A DNA stretch of 64,000 bases from Lasioglossum baleicum. Lineage: Eukaryota > Arthropoda > Insecta > Hymenoptera > Halictidae. Below the pieces are notes generated by a model. It had not been told where the DNA came from, did not search any database, and saw only the letters and a list, made by a program, of their open reading frames with translations. Below, piece by piece: positions 62,901-64,000 of this stretch. The translations under genes were made by a program, and so were the position numbers. Where the stretch lies: the NCBI RefSeq assembly GCF_051020765.1, contig NW_027469599.1, positions 1 through 64,000 on the forward strand. The letters are read 5' to 3'. Within the stretch, counting starts at the first letter, position 1, and every line of letters begins with the position of its first letter.

Positions 62901-64000
62901 ACACGTGCGAGAGGATGCATCCCGCAGGCTAGTCGAGTAAAAACACGTGCGAGAGGATGCATCCCGCAGGCTAATCGAGTAAAAACACGTGCGAGAGGAT
63001 GCATCCCGCAGGCTAGTCGAGTAAGAACACGTGCGAGAGGATGGGTCCCGCAGGCTAGTCGAGCAAAAACACGCGCGAGAGCATGCATCCCGCAGGCTAG
63101 TCGAGCAAAAACACGTGCGAGAGGATGCATCCCGCAGGCTAGTCGAGTAAAAACACGTGCGAGAGGATGCATCCCGCAGGCTAGTCGAGTAAAAACACGT
63201 GCGAGAGGATGCATCCCGCAGGCTAGTCGAGTAAAAACACGTGCGAGAGGATGCATCCCGCAGGCTAGTCGAGTAAAAACACGTGCGAGGTTTTGTGGGA
63301 TGCGCATGCGCAGGTTTTGTGGGATGCGCATGCGCAGGTTTTGTGGGATGCGCATGCGCAGGTTTTTTGGGATGCGCATGGCTAGTCGAGCAAAAACACG
63401 TGCGAGAGGATGCATCCCGCAGGGTAGTCGAGTAAAAACACGTGCGAGAGGATGCATCCCGCAGGCTAGTCGAGCAAAAACACGTGCGAGAGGATGCATC
63501 CCGCAGGCTAGTCGAGCAAAAACACGTGCGAGAGGATGCATCCCGCAGGCTAGTCGAGTAAAAACACGTGCGAGAGGATGCATCCCGCAGGATACTCGAG
63601 TAAAAACACGTGCGAGAGGATGCATCCCGCAGGCTAGTCGAGCAAAAACACGTGCGAAAGGATGCATCCCGCAGGCTAGTCGAGCAAAAACACGTGCGAG
63701 AGGATGCATCCCGCAGGCTAGTCGAGCAAAAACACGTGCGAGAGGATGCATCCCGCAGGCTAGTCGAGTAAAAACACGTGCGAGAGGATGCATCCTGCAG
63801 GCTAGTCGAGTAAAAACACGTGCGAGAGGATGCATCCCGCAGGCTAGTCGAGTAAAAACACGTGCAAGAGGATGCTTCCCGCAGGCTAGTCGAGTAAAAA
63901 CACGTGCGAGAGGATGCATCCCGCAGGCTAGTCGAGTAAAAACACGTGCGAGAGGATGCGTCCCGCAGGCTAGTCGAGCAAAAACACGTGCGAGAGGATG
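59953..64000 (+). repeat. Higher-order repeat H: copy of 50410-54458 (offset 9,543), reaching the window end
   Basis: About 4.05 kb matching 50410-54458. Blocks at 60172, 60391, 62104 and 63289 match 50629, 50848, 52561 and 53746. The extra A at 54267 is absent here, so this copy keeps the unmutated spacer. The match is still continuing at base 64000. Confidence 0.88.

Larger units (their letters stand above)
2762..63381 (+). repeat. Interspersed 24-bp repeat blocks (66 blocks)
   Basis: The 24-mer is GGTTTTGTGGGA followed by the palindrome TGCGCATGCGCA; the last copy in a block usually has GGTTTTTTGGGA and ends GCATGC or GCATGG before CTAG. I located blocks starting at 2762, 3275, 4210, 5353, 5866, 6675, 7548, 8103, 8804, 9969, 11682, 13581, 15294, 17781, 18210, 18513, 19322, 20195, 21004, 21433, 21822, 22377, 23186, 25150, 26421, 28050, 29655, 32772, 33999, 34931, 35132, 36149, 36470, 37553, 38780, 39005, 40316, 40517, 41072, 41291, 42722, 42898, 43453, 43672, 44262, 44775, 44994, 46245, 46800, 47019, 48449, 48626, 49181, 49400, 49990, 50629, 50848, 52561, 53746, 56467, 57652, 59659, 60172, 60391, 62104 and 63289. 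Most hold 3 copies (69 bp) or 4 copies (93 bp). Each lies between CACGTGCGAG and CTAGTCGAG of the host 42-mer. Confidence 0.95.
1187..64000 (+). repeat. 42-bp satellite array, about 62.8 kb, runs off the right edge
   Basis: The clearest unit is 1229-1270. Within it, position 1-6 is GTCGAG, 8-12 an A5 tract, 13-18 CACGTG, 24-33 the palindrome GGATGCATCC, and 33-39 CCGCAGG. All units point the same way; I found no inverted stretch. The first unit (1187-1228) is the most degenerate, with CACGAG for GTCGAG and CAACAGG for CGAGAGG. Common variants are GAGCAAAAA for GAGTAAAAA, GCAAGAGGATGCTTCC, GATGCGTCC, CCTGCAGG, CATGCTAG for CAGGCTAG, and CCTGCAAAA for CGAGCAAAA. The unit is about 55% GC with four CpGs. 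No other gene or element interrupts the array. It looks like satellite DNA kept uniform by unequal exchange or amplification. Whether it is centromeric, subtelomeric or elsewhere cannot be seen here. Confidence 0.98.

Noticed and set aside
1187..64000. CRISPR array
   Set aside because: Repeats are head-to-tail without unique spacers; the apparent spacing variation is only 42-mer variants. No cas-like gene is present and the flank looks eukaryotic.
1229..64000. CENP-B box in the 42-mer
   Set aside because: On the minus strand TCG and CGGGA are present, but their spacing and the required TTCG core do not fit the NTTCGNNNNANNCGGGN pattern.

Overview
The window holds about 1.19 kb of AT-rich flanking DNA followed by one very large satellite array. 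The array runs from about position 1187 to the last base and continues off the right edge. I see no convincing protein-coding gene, no rRNA or tRNA, no CRISPR array and no intact transposon. The array is head-to-tail on one strand throughout. Its basic unit is 42 bp (clear example at 1229-1270), and it fills about 62.8 kb, close to 1,495 unit-lengths. The size, homogeneity, nested higher-order repeats and eukaryote-like flank all point to a eukaryotic chromosome in satellite or heterochromatin territory. An insect is plausible because the flank is compact and AT-rich and CpG is not depleted, but the species cannot be named from this sequence.

Layout. Positions 1-1186 are a flank of low coding potential. 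It carries three small tandem repeats (an 86-bp type at 241-512, a 28-bp type at 899-978 and an 18-bp pair at 1081-1116). Two adjacent inverted repeats (1138-1158 and 1162-1184) sit directly against the array edge. From 1187 to about 2761 the array is pure 42-mer. From 2762 onward a second unit of 24 bp appears in 66 short blocks, usually 3 or 4 copies each. Each block sits inside a 42-mer in place of its AGGATGC...GCAGG core. The 24-mer contains the perfect palindrome TGCGCATGCGCA, and the 42-mer contains CACGTG, the palindrome GGATGCATCC and an A5 tract.

Higher-order structure. Segments of about 1-4 kb are repeated at fixed offsets: 2,591, 12,647, 3,612, about 3,117-3,159, 1,185-1,227, 5,728 (with a nested 2,381), 3,905-3,907 and 9,543 bp. 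Linked diagnostic variants mark the amplification history. The array is zoned. Left of about 26-29 kb, blocks end in GCATGCCTAG and an eight-A variant of the spacer occurs. Right of about 29.6 kb, blocks mostly end in GCATGGCTAG and other variants appear.

The very long open frames across the array (up to about 3,260 codons, on both strands) are a by-product of repeat lengths that are multiples of three, with no stop in three of six frames. Substitutions mostly change the amino acid in every open frame, and frame-breaking indels recur, so I do not call them genes. The most interesting biology is the density of possible regulatory motifs (CACGTG about every 42 bp; an NRF1-type palindrome in every 24-mer block) combined with a period equal to four helical turns. 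This suggests a possible protein-binding satellite, which is inference only.
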